Position numbers and translations under genes: made by a program. This document shows, one piece after another, positions 1 through 9,079 of a stretch of DNA of 37,163 bases. A model generated the notes under the pieces. That model was not told the origin of the DNA. It did no database searches and worked only from the letters and a program-made list of their open reading frames with translations. Each line of letters starts with the position of its first letter. Positions within the stretch are counted from its first letter, which is position 1. The DNA comes from Terriglobia bacterium (lineage in GTDB: Bacteria; Acidobacteriota; Terriglobia; Terriglobales; Acidobacteriaceae), in assembly GCA_021324365.1 (NCBI GenBank), contig JAJPJE010000026.1:1-37163 (forward strand), written 5' to 3'.

Positions 1-25
1 AAATCATTTGCAACGCAAAGAGCAA

Positions 26-1234
26 TCAGGTGCGGTAATCGGCGTTGATCTTGACGTAGTCGGCGGTCAGATCGCAGGTGAGATAGGTGATTTGACGCGA
101 ACCACGGTTCAGACGAATTGATATGTCGAACTCCGGCTGGGCGAGGTATGCATGCGCCTGCGCTTCTTCGAACGGCACTGGCCTGCCCTGACGGCAGATT
201 GGCAGCGTTCCAAAATCGATGTCTACTTTGTTGATATCGAGCCCAACGCCGCTTCGGCCAATGGCGGCCAGAATCCTTCCCCAGTTCGGATCTGCGCCAG
301 CCCATGCCGTCTTTACCAGAGCGGAAGTCGCGATTGTGCCGGCAATCTGCTCGGCTTCTTTTTCGCTGCGGGCTCCCTGAATTTGTAGCTTCACCAGATG
401 CTTTACGCCTTCTCCGTCACGCACCATCTGTTCGGCCAAGGAGGCACATATGGCTTCCACCGCTTTGCCGAACTTCATTTGCGCGGCGCGGCTTTCCAGG
501 CTCACGTCTGACTTACCGCTGGCCAGCAGCATCAGGGTGTCGTTGGTGGAAGTGTCGCCGTCAATGCTGATCCGATTGAAGGTTCGATCGGCCACCGGGC
601 CAAGAATGCGTGACAGTTGCTCGGGCGTTGCCTGCACGTCGGTAATGACGTAAGCGAGCATCGTCGCCATCTGCGGATGAATCATGCCGGCACCTTTGGA
701 AATTCCAAGCACGGTTGCCGTTCTGCCCTGAACGTCGATCGAAGCTGAGGCCAGTTTGGGACGCGTATCGGTAGTCATGATGGCGCGCGCGAATCGCTCC
801 GCGCAGTTGGGGCAATCCCCCGCTGTCTCGATGGCCGGACGAATTCCACCGGCCAACTTCTCTAGCGGTAATGGAACGCCGATAACGCCAGTGGAACTCG
901 GGATCACTTGCGTTGGTTCAACCCCCAAAGCAGCAGCAACGGCTTCGCAACTTTTTTTTGCAGCAGCAATTCCCGAATCGCCTGTCGCACAGTTTGCGTT
1001 TCCGGCATTGACGATAACAGCATGCACGCGTCCGCTAGAAACCGCCAGGTGCTCACGTCCGACAATCACCGGCGCGGCGCACAACAGATTCTTCGTGAAT
1101 ACCGCTGCCGCCGCGGCACCTTCGGGAGCATGAATCAATGCCAGGTCCGGCGTGCCGCTCTGCTTAATACCGCAGGTGGTTGAGCCGAGGCGAAATCCAG
1201 ATGGAACCTTGAATTGTTCGGTTGGAGATGTCAT
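26..1234 (-). CDS. argJ: Glutamate N-acetyltransferase / amino-acid acetyltransferase ArgJ
   Basis: This enzyme moves the acetyl group from N-acetylornithine to glutamate, releasing ornithine and regenerating N-acetylglutamate (the cyclic arginine pathway, cytosolic). The 402-residue protein has the full ArgJ length. The autocleavage site is visible as KGAGMIHPQMATML, with the nucleophilic Thr near residue 191 following Ala190, so the precursor should split into alpha and beta chains. The C-terminus (DYVKINADYRT) is typical of the family. The ATG overlaps the stop of the acetyltransferase gene before it by 4 bp (ATGA), so it is the last gene of the arg operon seen here. Whether it is mono- or bifunctional cannot be told from sequence. 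A separate N-acetylglutamate synthase candidate lies next to it, which suggests ArgJ may mainly recycle acetyl groups. Confidence 0.97.
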   Translation of the reverse strand: MTSPTEQFKVPSGFRLGSTTCGIKQSGTPDLALIHAPEGAAAAAVFTKNLLCAAPVIVGREHLAVSSGRVHAVIVNAGNANCATGDSGIAAAKKSCEAVAAALGVEPTQVIPSSTGVIGVPLPLEKLAGGIRPAIETAGDCPNCAERFARAIMTTDTRPKLASASIDVQGRTATVLGISKGAGMIHPQMATMLAYVITDVQATPEQLSRILGPVADRTFNRISIDGDTSTNDTLMLLASGKSDVSLESRAAQMKFGKAVEAICASLAEQMVRDGEGVKHLVKLQIQGARSEKEAEQIAGTIATSALVKTAWAGADPNWGRILAAIGRSGVGLDINKVDIDFGTLPICRQGRPVPFEEAQAHAYLAQPEFDISIRLNRGSRQITYLTCDLTADYVKINADYRT

Positions 1235-1746
1235 CAGCCTTGAATCGTAACCAGGTTGCGATTGCTGATGCGGCGCGTCAACTCATGCAGCGGCACCGCA
1301 CCATGGATCATGGCAATCTCGTCGCAGCAGTGGCGCCGAGGACAGACGATACAGTCTTTGTGAACCTTTTCAGGCAGAAGATCATGCGGAACCACGGTGA
1401 ATCCCATGCGACCGAAAAATTCCGGCACGCGGGTAAAGAGAAACACACGTTGTACCTTGTGAAATTTCGCTTCCGCAAGAACGCCTTTGATCAGAGTGCC
1501 GCCGGCACCCCGACCCTGGTATTCGACGTCCACGGCGACCGACCGCACCTCGGCGAGGCTGAGCCCGTAGAAATGCAGCGCCGCACAGCCAACGATCCTC
1601 CGCTTATCTTCGACGACGACAAAGTCACGCACATTCTCGAAGATGTCCTGCAAAGTGCGGGGCAGCAATGTGCCATCATCGGAATACTGACAGATCAGTT
1701 CGTGGATTCGGGGAGCATCGGGGAGAATCGCTCTACGCGTTTGCAC
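1234..1746 (-). CDS. argA: GNAT acetyltransferase, probable short N-acetylglutamate synthase (ArgA-type)
   Basis: A 170-residue single-domain GNAT protein that probably makes N-acetylglutamate from acetyl-CoA and glutamate, priming the arginine pathway. The acetyl-CoA loop is seen as V-x-V-x-x-x-Y-QGRGAGG around residues 72-84, followed by FTRVPEFFGRMGF, common in short ArgA-like proteins. It lacks the N-terminal amino-acid-kinase domain of classical ArgA, so it matches the short stand-alone type described in actinobacteria. The start is GTG, giving a 14 bp overlap with the end of argH, and its stop overlaps the argJ start. The substrate assignment rests on operon position plus motif. Another amino-acid acetyltransferase activity is possible. 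The C-terminal third carries a cluster of Cys residues (CIVCPRRHCC) of unknown role. Confidence 0.85.
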   Translation of the reverse strand: MQTRRAILPDAPRIHELICQYSDDGTLLPRTLQDIFENVRDFVVVEDKRRIVGCAALHFYGLSLAEVRSVAVDVEYQGRGAGGTLIKGVLAEAKFHKVQRVFLFTRVPEFFGRMGFTVVPHDLLPEKVHKDCIVCPRRHCCDEIAMIHGAVPLHELTRRISNRNLVTIQG

Positions 1747-3136
1747 GGTGTTCTCCCTTCAGGGAATCTAGCCGCCGCTTTGCATGCGCAAGAGCCGCCG
1801 ACACTTGTTGCGGCGCGGTTCCGCCCGGAACGTCATGATTCGCAAGCACAGACTGCAATTTCAGAGAGCCATAGAAATCATCACTGAATTCTGGACGAAT
1901 CTCCCGCAATTCGTCGATCGTCAGGCCATCCAGTTCGCATCCGCGCTCAATGCAAATATGCACTGCATTGCCGATGGCCTCGTGAGCACGACGAAACGGT
2001 ACACCTTTGCGCACCAGGTAATTTGCAGCCTCCATAGCATTCATGAACCCAGTGGTCGCCGCGAGGTTCATAGTGTCCGTGTTGAACTGAATCTTCGAAA
2101 TTAGTTTCTGTGCCACTTCCAGGGTCCCCGTGATCGCTTCCAGCGCATCGAAAAGCGGCAGTTGCAGTTCCTGCATATCCTTGTTGTAGGCGAGCGGCAG
2201 CCCCTTCACAGTCATCATCGCCTGAAACAAATCGCCACTAACCCGGCCCGCTTTGGCTCGAAAGAGCTCAGTCGCGTCGGGGTTTTTTTTCTGAGGCATC
2301 GCGCTGCTTCCCGTGCTCAAGGTGTCCGGCAGCGTGATGAAACCAAATTCGCGCGTCGAGAAGATCGTGATCTCCTCGGCCAGCCGGCTTAAATGCACCG
2401 CAATCAGCGACAGGATACCTAGCAACTCGATTTCGAAATCGCGATCGCTGGTCGCGTCCATGCTGTTCGCCGTAATGGCATCGAAGCCAAGTTCCTTCGC
2501 CATCCCCGCGCGATCCAACTTCAGACCACTTCCTGCAACCGCGCCCGATCCCAGAGGCAGCACGTTGATCCGCTTGTGGCAATCCAGCAAGCGGTCAGCG
2601 TCGCGAAAAAACATCTCGGCGTACGCAAGCAGCCAATGAGCGGCCAGCACCGGCTCCGCCTTCTGCAGATGGGTGTACGATGGCATCGCCGTGCTGCCGA
2701 GTTCTTCCGCGCGAGCTAGCAATGACCTGATTAACCCCGCCAGTTGCGCACGAACGGCTTCCACGCTGCGACGGGCAAAGAGGCGCAGATCCGTTGCGAT
2801 CTGCTCGTTCCGGCTGCGCCCGGTGTGCAGCTTGTACGCGGTCTCACCGATTTCTTTTGCCAGTTGCAATTCAACGAAGTGATGGACGTCCTCAGCATCG
2901 GCTTCGTCCATCACCTTGGGATTCGCTTGGCACGCTTTCCCAATCTGCTGCAGTCCCTCGATAATCCGCGCCAGTTCCGCAGAATCGAGGATGCCTGCTT
3001 TCTCCAGGGCCCGGGCCCAGGCAGCGCTGGCAGCCAGCTCATCGCCAAGCAAGCGGCGATCGAAACCGAACGAACGCTGCCAAATGTCAAACTGCGGATC
3101 GAGCGGTTCCCGGAACCGTCCCGACCACATCTTCAC
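1733..3136 (-). CDS. argH: Argininosuccinate lyase ArgH
   Basis: It cleaves argininosuccinate to arginine and fumarate, the last step of arginine synthesis. The 467 residues match the normal length of the fumarase/aspartase superfamily enzyme. The signature loop [12 protein letters not shown] is at about residues 276-287 with the catalytic Ser in it, and the second conserved stretch TGRSRNEQ is at 105-112. The first possible start is a GTG whose last bases form the argG stop (GTGA, 4 bp overlap). An ATG six bases later (MWSGRF) is an equally good start by homology. An A8 tract lies inside the codons of the signature loop, but the frame is intact. Confidence 0.97.
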   Translation of the reverse strand: MKMWSGRFREPLDPQFDIWQRSFGFDRRLLGDELAASAAWARALEKAGILDSAELARIIEGLQQIGKACQANPKVMDEADAEDVHHFVELQLAKEIGETAYKLHTGRSRNEQIATDLRLFARRSVEAVRAQLAGLIRSLLARAEELGSTAMPSYTHLQKAEPVLAAHWLLAYAEMFFRDADRLLDCHKRINVLPLGSGAVAGSGLKLDRAGMAKELGFDAITANSMDATSDRDFEIELLGILSLIAVHLSRLAEEITIFSTREFGFITLPDTLSTGSSAMPQKKNPDATELFRAKAGRVSGDLFQAMMTVKGLPLAYNKDMQELQLPLFDALEAITGTLEVAQKLISKIQFNTDTMNLAATTGFMNAMEAANYLVRKGVPFRRAHEAIGNAVHICIERGCELDGLTIDELREIRPEFSDDFYGSLKLQSVLANHDVPGGTAPQQVSAALAHAKRRLDSLKGEHRANA

Positions 3137-4365
3137 GAACGGACCCCCACGGCCTCACCCTTTTTTTCAAGCTGCTGACGCAACCACGCCTGCGATCGCG
3201 CAGGTAGACCCAGAATGCGAATGAATCCTTCCGCGTCCTTCTGGTCGTAGCTCTCGCCCATCGTGAAGGACGCGATATCCGTCCGATATAGCGAGAAAGG
3301 TGACTTGCGCGACAGAACGTTGACGTTGCCTTTGTAGAGGCCGAGCTTCACAGTGCCGGTCACATTCTGCTGCGTGTTGTTGATGAAGGCGTCCAGGGCT
3401 TCCCGCAGAGGAGTGAACCACAGCCCGTAGTAGACAAGCTCGGCATACTTCAGCGCGACACCCTGCTTGTAATGCAGGAGGTCGCGATCGAGACAGAGGG
3501 CCTCGAGTTCACGCTGCGCTGTAAGTATTAGGGTGCCGCCCGGAGTCTCGTAGCAACCTCGCGACTTGATTCCTACAAAACGGTTCTCAACCAGGTCGAC
3601 ACGGCCGACTCCGTTGCGCGCGCCGATGTCATTCAGCTCGCCGAGCAATGCAGTCGCCGACATCTTTTTGCCGTTTACTGCAACTGGCGCACCCGCTTCG
3701 AACTCAATCTCGACTACTTCTTCTTTATCCGGCGCGGCCTTGGGAGACTTCGTCCATTGCCATGTCGATTCCAGTGGCGCGTTGGCGGGATCCTCCAGTT
3801 CCCCACCCTCATGGCTCAGGTGCCATAAGTTGCGATCGCGGCTGTGAATCTTCTCGCGGCTGGCAGTGATGGGAATGTTGCGTGCCTCGGCGTAATCGAT
3901 CGCGTCTTCGCGAGACTTGATCGTCCACTCGCGCCACGGTGCAATGATCTTTAACTGGGGAGCAAGAGCCTGAAACGCGTGCTCAAATCTCACCTGGTCG
4001 TTGCCCTTGCCCGTGCAGCCGTGAGCGACAGCGGTTGCGCCCTCACGAAGGGCGACTTCCACCTGCGCTTTCGCGATCACCGGACGCGCCAGTGACGTTC
4101 CCAGGAGGTACTTGTGCTCGTAAACGGCGCCTGCTTTCACGGCAGGAAAAACATAATCGCGCACGAACTCCTCGCGCAGATCTTCGATGACGACCTTTGT
4201 TGCGCCAGTTTTTTTCGCCTTCTGCTCGACTTCCGGCATGTCGTCGCCCTGACCGACGTCGGCGATCATGGCTATCACTTCACAGCCATAATTCTCTATG
4301 AGCCATGGAATGATGATCGAGGTATCCAAGCCACCTGAATACGCAAGCACTACTTTTTCAGACAT
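3133..4365 (-). CDS. argG: Argininosuccinate synthase ArgG
   Basis: It condenses citrulline and aspartate with ATP to argininosuccinate. The N-terminus [16 protein letters not shown] contains the PP-loop nucleotide-binding motif SGGLDTS of N-type ATP pyrophosphatases, followed by family stretches such as [15 protein letters not shown] and [18 protein letters not shown]. The 410 residues are full length. This is the only gene of the arg operon separated from its upstream neighbour, by 34 bp after argF. The spacer carries only a weak purine-rich ribosome site (GAAGAGAGAAG). The stop overlaps the argH start. A second long purine run occurs in the C-terminal codons, without disrupting the frame. 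Confidence 0.97.
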   Translation of the reverse strand: MSEKVVLAYSGGLDTSIIIPWLIENYGCEVIAMIADVGQGDDMPEVEQKAKKTGATKVVIEDLREEFVRDYVFPAVKAGAVYEHKYLLGTSLARPVIAKAQVEVALREGATAVAHGCTGKGNDQVRFEHAFQALAPQLKIIAPWREWTIKSREDAIDYAEARNIPITASREKIHSRDRNLWHLSHEGGELEDPANAPLESTWQWTKSPKAAPDKEEVVEIEFEAGAPVAVNGKKMSATALLGELNDIGARNGVGRVDLVENRFVGIKSRGCYETPGGTLILTAQRELEALCLDRDLLHYKQGVALKYAELVYYGLWFTPLREALDAFINNTQQNVTGTVKLGLYKGNVNVLSRKSPFSLYRTDIASFTMGESYDQKDAEGFIRILGLPARSQAWLRQQLEKKGEAVGVRS

Positions 4366-4399
4366 TCGCTTCTCTCTTCTTCGTTAAATAGAAACTCAG

Positions 4400-5422
4400 T
4401 CACGCCTGTGGCGCAAAGCCGCCGTTGCCCATCAGCAGCAGCATGATCGCCTTCTGGACGTGCAGACGGTTTTCCGCCTGATCGAACACCACCGACTGCG
4501 GTGAATCAATGACGTTATCGGTTACTTCGTCTCCCCGATGTGCGGGCAGACAGTGCATGAAGATTGCGTCTTTGCGAGCAGCCTTCATCAGTTTGTCATT
4601 GACTTGATATGGCGAGAAAACACTCTTGCGCATATCCACTTCGTTTTCCTGGCCCATGCTCGCCCATACGTCGGTATAGACAGCATTCGCACCCGTCACC
4701 GCCGACAGAACATCGGTTCCGACTTCGACCTTCGCTCCCGTTTGCATCGCCAACTCGCAAGCGACATCCACGATATCGCTGTTCGGCTCGAATCCGAGCG
4801 GCGTGGCGACAGCGATATGACTCCCTAACGCAGCAGCCGTCAGCATCAACGAATGAGCGACATTGTTTCCGTCGCCCACGTAGGCAAGCTTGACTTTGCG
4901 AACATCTCCAAACTTCTCACGGATCGTAAAGTAATCAGCCAACGCCTGGCATGGATGCTCCAGGTCGCTGAGGCCGTTGATCACCGGAATTCCGGCGTGT
5001 TCTGCCATGCCGGTGACAGTATCGTGGGCGAAGGTACGCAGCACGATACCATCGACCCAGCGCTCAAGGTTATGTGCCACGTCTGAGAGCGCTTCGCGCT
5101 CATCAATGCGCGCGCCACGCTGGTCCACGAACAGCGAACTGCCTCCGAGGCTACGAACGCCCACTTCAAAGGTAAGGCGCGTGCGGAGCGATGGTTTCTC
5201 GAAGATCAGGACGATCTGCTTGCCATCGAGTGCGCGTGCGAACTCGTTGGGATACGTTTTAACCAGTCCAGTCAATTCCAACAGGCCTTCGATCTCGCTC
5301 GGAGTGAGATCCTGGATGGAGATCAGATCGGGCTTCGACAGCCCAAAGGTCGCCCGCATCTTCTTCACTCCGGCTCTGCCGAAGGCAGGCTTGCTGACTA
5401 CTGTTTTGCCTAAGCTGCTCAT
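4400..5422 (-). CDS. argF: Ornithine carbamoyltransferase ArgF
   Basis: It makes citrulline from ornithine and carbamoyl phosphate. Carbamoyl-phosphate motif SLRTR is at residues 78-82, HPCQ at 156-159, the ornithine-side loop DVWASMG at 251-257, and the catalytic HCLP at 290-293. The SMG loop supports a true ornithine enzyme rather than the N-acetylornithine variant. The 340 residues include about 25 extra N-terminal residues compared with typical ArgF. An internal Met at residue 22 could be an alternative start, but the first ATG overlaps the argD stop (ATGA), which favours it. No carbamoyl-phosphate synthase genes are in the window. Confidence 0.96.
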   Translation of the reverse strand: MSSLGKTVVSKPAFGRAGVKKMRATFGLSKPDLISIQDLTPSEIEGLLELTGLVKTYPNEFARALDGKQIVLIFEKPSLRTRLTFEVGVRSLGGSSLFVDQRGARIDEREALSDVAHNLERWVDGIVLRTFAHDTVTGMAEHAGIPVINGLSDLEHPCQALADYFTIREKFGDVRKVKLAYVGDGNNVAHSLMLTAAALGSHIAVATPLGFEPNSDIVDVACELAMQTGAKVEVGTDVLSAVTGANAVYTDVWASMGQENEVDMRKSVFSPYQVNDKLMKAARKDAIFMHCLPAHRGDEVTDNVIDSPQSVVFDQAENRLHVQKAIMLLLMGNGGFAPQA

Positions 5423-6633
5423 TGGGCCTCCAAACTGCTGAATATCGGTGCGATCACTTTCATCGCTTCGTCCACATGCTTTTTCTGCAGAATGAACGGA
5501 GGCAGAAATCGCAAAACTGTATCGTTCGTCCGGTTCAGGATCACGCCTTTCGCAAGCGCTTCCTTCACCACGGTCTTCGCTTTGTCGGCGGAATCCAGTT
5601 CGATGCCGATCATCAGCCCTTTGCTCCTGATTTCTTTGACAAATTTGTGTCGCGTCGCGAGTTCCTCCAGCCGGTTCCGGAAGTAATTCCCAACGATGAC
5701 GGCATTCTTCATCAGCCCGTCCTTTTCAATGGTGTTCAACACGGCTACTGCCACAGCCGACGTCAGCGGACCACCACCAAAGGTCGTGCCATGCATTCCG
5801 GGATGGAATGCAGTGGCGGCTTCCGAGGAAGCAAGAATTGCGCCCAGCGGCAATCCACCGGCAATGGGCTTAGCGAGCGCAACGACATCAGGCTGAATCC
5901 CTGCATGCTGGTAGGCGAACCACTTTCCAGTGCGGCCCAAGCCACTCTGGATCTCATCCGCAATGAGCAGCGCGCCACTCTTTTTGGTTAATTCTCTCGC
6001 CCGCTGAAGAAACTCCTGGGTAAGCGGCCGGATTCCACCCTCGCCCTGAATGGGTTCCACCACAACGGCGCAAACCGTGTGATCGAACTTCCTTTCCAGA
6101 TCTGCTACGTCATTCAGCTTGACGAATTCCACACCCGGAACAACCGGCTCGAAGGGATCGCGATATTTCTTCTGCCCAGTAATCGAGAGCGCACCATAGG
6201 TACGCCCGTGAAAGGAATTTTCTAGAGCGACAATCTTCCATTTGGGTCCTGAGCCGTTCGTGTTGTGCGCCTGCGCATACGCACGCGCAATCTTCAGCGA
6301 TCCCTCGATGGCTTCCGTACCGCTGTTGGTGAAGAATGCGCGATCGAGCCCTGAAATCTTCGTCAGCTTCTTAGCCAGCTCCGCTTGATATTCGTGAAAG
6401 AAGAGATTCGACGTATGCAGCAGCTTCCCTGCCTGTTTTACGATCGCTTTCTTCACCACCGGATGCGCATGTCCCAACCCGTTCACGCCGATTCCGCTCA
6501 ACAGGTCCAGATAGCGTTTGCCATTCACATCCCACACGTACACGCCGCGTCCATGCGTAAGCAGCACGGGATAGCGCTCATAGGTCGGAATAAGATTGGC
6601 CGCTTCGGCCTTCTGCACGCTTGCCAGGCTCAT
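5419..6633 (-). CDS. argD: Acetylornithine aminotransferase ArgD
   Basis: A PLP-dependent class III aminotransferase that converts N-acetylglutamate semialdehyde to N-acetylornithine with glutamate as donor. Visible features are FTNSGTEAIEGSLK (phosphate-binding loop, residues 101-114), DEIQSGLGRTG (226-236, ring-stacking Asp) and the Schiff-base Lys near residue 255 in VALAKPIAGG. The 404 residues are full length. Both ends overlap neighbours by 4 bp (argB before, argF after). The same fold can act on succinylornithine, succinyldiaminopimelate or 4-aminobutyrate, but the operon makes the arginine role the best call. Confidence 0.95.
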   Translation of the reverse strand: MSLASVQKAEAANLIPTYERYPVLLTHGRGVYVWDVNGKRYLDLLSGIGVNGLGHAHPVVKKAIVKQAGKLLHTSNLFFHEYQAELAKKLTKISGLDRAFFTNSGTEAIEGSLKIARAYAQAHNTNGSGPKWKIVALENSFHGRTYGALSITGQKKYRDPFEPVVPGVEFVKLNDVADLERKFDHTVCAVVVEPIQGEGGIRPLTQEFLQRARELTKKSGALLIADEIQSGLGRTGKWFAYQHAGIQPDVVALAKPIAGGLPLGAILASSEAATAFHPGMHGTTFGGGPLTSAVAVAVLNTIEKDGLMKNAVIVGNYFRNRLEELATRHKFVKEIRSKGLMIGIELDSADKAKTVVKEALAKGVILNRTNDTVLRFLPPFILQKKHVDEAMKVIAPIFSSLEAQ

Positions 6634-7415
6634 GCGACCACCACTTCAGTTCCGAGATCGATCTTCTTCTGGTAGAAGTCCGCCAGCACGTCCGCCTTCT
6701 CGGAAGGAAATACTCGAACGCGGCCAACGCCGCCATTCAGCGCTTTCAGGCAGGCGTCCATTTTCGGAAGCATACCGCCACTGATCACTGACGAACTCAC
6801 CAGGAATGGGACTTTTGTCGTCTCGAGGCGCTGAAATGGAATTCCTTCCGCATTAAGCACGCCAGCAACTTCCGTCAGGAAAATCAGCGTCTGAGCTTTG
6901 CAAGCCACAGCACATGCGGCTGCCATTTGATCGGCGTTCACGTTGTAGTACTCGCCATCGGTGCCGAGCGCAACACTTGCGATGACCGGTACACCACCGG
7001 CACTCCAGATTGCCTCCAGCCAGCGCGTCTCGACCTGGCAGATGTCGCCGACGAAACCGAGATCCGGTCCGCCGTTATTTCTCTTGCGCGCGAGGAATAC
7101 CGGGCCATCACCTCCCGATAAGCCGATCGCGCTGACACCGGAGCGCGTGAGTGCCGCCACCAACCCCTTGTTCATGAACCCAGCCAGCACCATCAGCGCG
7201 ACATCCCGCGTTTCCGCATCGGTCACACGCAGGCCATTGATGAATTGGCTCTGCTTGCCAAGCATCTTCAGCGTTCGTGTGAGCGCAGAACCTCCGCCAT
7301 GTACCACTACCAACTGGTGCCCGTCCTGCACCAGGCTCTTGATGGCCCGAACGCAGCTCTGCAGAGTGGCCGGATTTTCCAGCGCGGCTCCTCCGATTTT
7401 CAGCACCAGCTTCAT
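6630..7415 (-). CDS. argB: Acetylglutamate kinase ArgB
   Basis: It phosphorylates N-acetylglutamate at the gamma-carboxylate using ATP, usually the committed step in the pathway. The protein starts MKLVLKIGGAALENP, with the amino-acid-kinase Lys and Gly-Gly loop, then VVHGGGSALT for substrate binding and NVNADQMAAACA near residue 200. With the ATG at 7415 it is 261 residues, normal for ArgB. The reading frame stays open for 30 codons upstream, but that stretch lies inside argC and the ATG forms a 4 bp overlap with the argC stop. The N-terminal helix that arginine-inhibited hexameric enzymes carry is absent, so feedback inhibition by arginine at this step is less likely (inference). Confidence 0.95.
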   Translation of the reverse strand: MKLVLKIGGAALENPATLQSCVRAIKSLVQDGHQLVVVHGGGSALTRTLKMLGKQSQFINGLRVTDAETRDVALMVLAGFMNKGLVAALTRSGVSAIGLSGGDGPVFLARKRNNGGPDLGFVGDICQVETRWLEAIWSAGGVPVIASVALGTDGEYYNVNADQMAAACAVACKAQTLIFLTEVAGVLNAEGIPFQRLETTKVPFLVSSSVISGGMLPKMDACLKALNGGVGRVRVFPSEKADVLADFYQKKIDLGTEVVVA

Positions 7416-8452
7416 GACAATCCTTCTTTCTCGCACCAGCCATACATCACATTCATGTTTTGCACGGCTTGTCCGGCCGCGCCTTTGACCAGGTTGTCGA
7501 TACAACTGAACAGCGTCAGGCGCTGGCCATCGGGCGCCAGCGCAAATCCGATATCGCAGTTATTTGTGTGTAGCGAGTATGCCAATTCCGGCAACCGCGG
7601 CGGCGCGAAAACACGGACGAATGGCGATCCCGAATAGAACGTCCTCAACCTGTCTTCTACCTGCGCGGCTGTCATCTTCTTCTTCAGATACACATAAATC
7701 GTGGAGAACATGCCACGGGGAATTGGGAGAAGATGTGGCGTGAAGACCAGTTCATCCGCTTCCAAATCCAACTGCTCCAGAATCTCTCCACGATGACGGT
7801 GCGTGACCGGGTTATATGCGCGAAAGTTATCGGCGACTTCCACGAAGTGCGTTTGCTGCGTCGGCGTCTTCCCTGCGCCCGAGACGCCCGATTTCGAATC
7901 GCAGATCACGCCAGCTTCTTTATCCACGCAGCCTGCCTGCATAAATGGTGCCAGCGCCAGGATGATCGATGTCGGATAACATCCCGGATTGGCGACCAGT
8001 TGGGCATTTACAAGGTTGTCAGAGTTCAACTCCGGCAATCCATAAACAGCCTCACCATCGAACTTTGCGCCCGCTGCTTCATCTTTGAACCCATACGCGG
8101 CGCGATTCTCGGCAGCCTTCAGTCGCCACGCACCGCTTAGGTCTATGATCCGCACACCGCGAGCGATCGCCTCGGGCACAAACTCGCGCGAGAATTCGTG
8201 CGGCGTAGCCAGAAACAACAAATCAATGCCTGCCGTCTCGGCCTTGGGCCACGAAAACGGCTCGAGCGAATGCGCTCCGTTGCCAGAAATCTGTGGATAT
8301 ACATCGCTCAAATTGCGAGGTCCGCTTTCGGCCCTCTCGCGAACGAAAAGCACGGGACTCTTTACCTGCGGATGGCGAAACAGGATCTTCAGCAGCTCAA
8401 AGCCGCTGTACCCAGTCGGACCAATTACTCCAACTTGAAGCTTCCCGCTCAA
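7412..8452 (-). CDS. argC: N-acetyl-gamma-glutamyl-phosphate reductase ArgC
   Basis: It reduces N-acetylglutamyl phosphate to the semialdehyde with NADPH. The N-terminal dinucleotide fold begins VGVIGPTGYSG (residues 7-17). The catalytic Cys is at about 158 in VANPGCYPT. LLFLATPHEFS and IDLSGAWRL are also family-like. The 346 residues are full length (type 1). The start codon is TTG, forming a TTGA overlap with the argR stop. This couples the first biosynthetic gene to translation of the regulator, and the rare start may lower output. Downstream it overlaps argB by 4 bp. Confidence 0.95.
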   Translation of the reverse strand: MSGKLQVGVIGPTGYSGFELLKILFRHPQVKSPVLFVRERAESGPRNLSDVYPQISGNGAHSLEPFSWPKAETAGIDLLFLATPHEFSREFVPEAIARGVRIIDLSGAWRLKAAENRAAYGFKDEAAGAKFDGEAVYGLPELNSDNLVNAQLVANPGCYPTSIILALAPFMQAGCVDKEAGVICDSKSGVSGAGKTPTQQTHFVEVADNFRAYNPVTHRHRGEILEQLDLEADELVFTPHLLPIPRGMFSTIYVYLKKKMTAAQVEDRLRTFYSGSPFVRVFAPPRLPELAYSLHTNNCDIGFALAPDGQRLTLFSCIDNLVKGAAGQAVQNMNVMYGWCEKEGLS

Positions 8453-8892
8453 CCTTCCACAATCTCCCGAATCCGCTCAGCCAGCTTGCGGCAAACAACT
8501 TTGCTCTCGGTGATCACCAGAATCGTGTCGTCACCCGCGATGGTTCCCACGATCTCTTTCCAGTTCGAAGAATCCAGCCCCGCAGCGACCGGTTGCGCGC
8601 TGCCTGGCGTCGTCTTTAGAACCAGCTGGTTTTCTGCCTCACGCACATCGACAACAAACTCACGCACCAAATGTGTCAACGACGGCAATGGCGAACCGCC
8701 GGTGTCGTCCTGCGTTGGCAGCGAATAGCCATTGGCTGTTTTTACGACCCCGATTTCTCGCAGGTCTCGCGACAACGTAGCCTGATTTACCTGTATCCCC
8801 TTTTGTGCCAGCCACTTACGTAACTCTTCCTGGGTATAAATGGGAGCGCCAGAAATCAGCTCACGAACCAGGTTTTGCCTTGCTGTTTTCAT
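8449..8892 (-). CDS. argR: Arginine repressor ArgR
   Basis: An arginine-sensing DNA-binding regulator, expected to be hexameric. The 147 residues show the N-terminal winged helix (QEELRKWLAQKGIQVNQATLSRDLREIG, residues about 21-48, with the family pattern NQATLSRDLRE) and a C-terminal oligomerisation/arginine domain containing IVGTIAGDDTILVI (residues about 114-127; GTIAGDDT is the usual ligand-binding core). As the first gene of the arg operon it sits directly behind a pair of ARG-box-like palindromes, so autoregulation together with the biosynthetic genes is likely. No clear Shine-Dalgarno sequence precedes the ATG. Confidence 0.95.
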   Translation of the reverse strand: MKTARQNLVRELISGAPIYTQEELRKWLAQKGIQVNQATLSRDLREIGVVKTANGYSLPTQDDTGGSPLPSLTHLVREFVVDVREAENQLVLKTTPGSAQPVAAGLDSSNWKEIVGTIAGDDTILVITESKVVCRKLAERIREIVEG

Positions 8893-8904
8893 ACGTGCAT
8901 ATGA

Positions 8905-8942
8905 GATGCATAACTATCGGACAAGTCGCATAATTATGCAAG
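8905..8942 (-). promoter_or_regulatory. Tandem ARG-box-like operator upstream of argR
   Basis: The box at 8925-8942 (GTCGCATAATTATGCAAG) has a perfect 12 bp palindrome GCATAATTATGC at 8928-8939. The second, weaker box is at 8905-8922 (GATGCATAACTATCGGAC), matching 9 of 12 core bases. Their centres are 20 bp apart, leaving 2 bp between 18 bp boxes. This is the tandem arrangement known for ArgR operators; as I recall, E. coli argR itself uses a 2 bp gap. On the minus strand TTGCAT within the strong box could serve as a -35, with GATAGT 17 bp later as -10. Bound ArgR would then block the promoter. More GCATA/TATGC half sites occur at 8986-9005 and 9023-9028. Confidence 0.65.
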
Positions 8943-9025
8943 AAGAAAATGAGACATCCCTGATTTTTCAAAAACTTAGGTAATCGCATAAGAAGAGCGC
9001 TATGCAAGCGGCAGCATCATGGTTA

Positions 9026-9056
9026 TGCAAATGAAAGGCGGCCCTTCAGGCCGCCC
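9026..9056 (-). terminator. Intrinsic terminator after the exported-protein gene
   Basis: A 7 bp GC-only stem GGCGGCC (9037-9043) pairs with GGCCGCC (9049-9055) around a 5-base loop. In the minus-strand direction it is followed by TTTCATTT. It lies 24 bp after the stop of the gene ending at 9080 and separates it from the arg operon promoter. Confidence 0.7.
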
Positions 9057-9079
9057 GTAAGTTACCGATAATTTTTGGT

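Noticed and set aside
1222-1887. Plus-strand open frame of 221 codons opposite argA and the end of argH
   Set aside because: It is fully antisense to two well-supported arg genes and has no recognisable domain or ribosome site; the length is expected from the high GC codon bias of the real strand.
952-2290. A8 tracts within argJ (952-959) and argH (2283-2290) as possible programmed slippage sites
   Set aside because: Both frames are intact on both sides with conserved protein sequence (Lys-Lys codons), and no alternative-frame product or structure is apparent.
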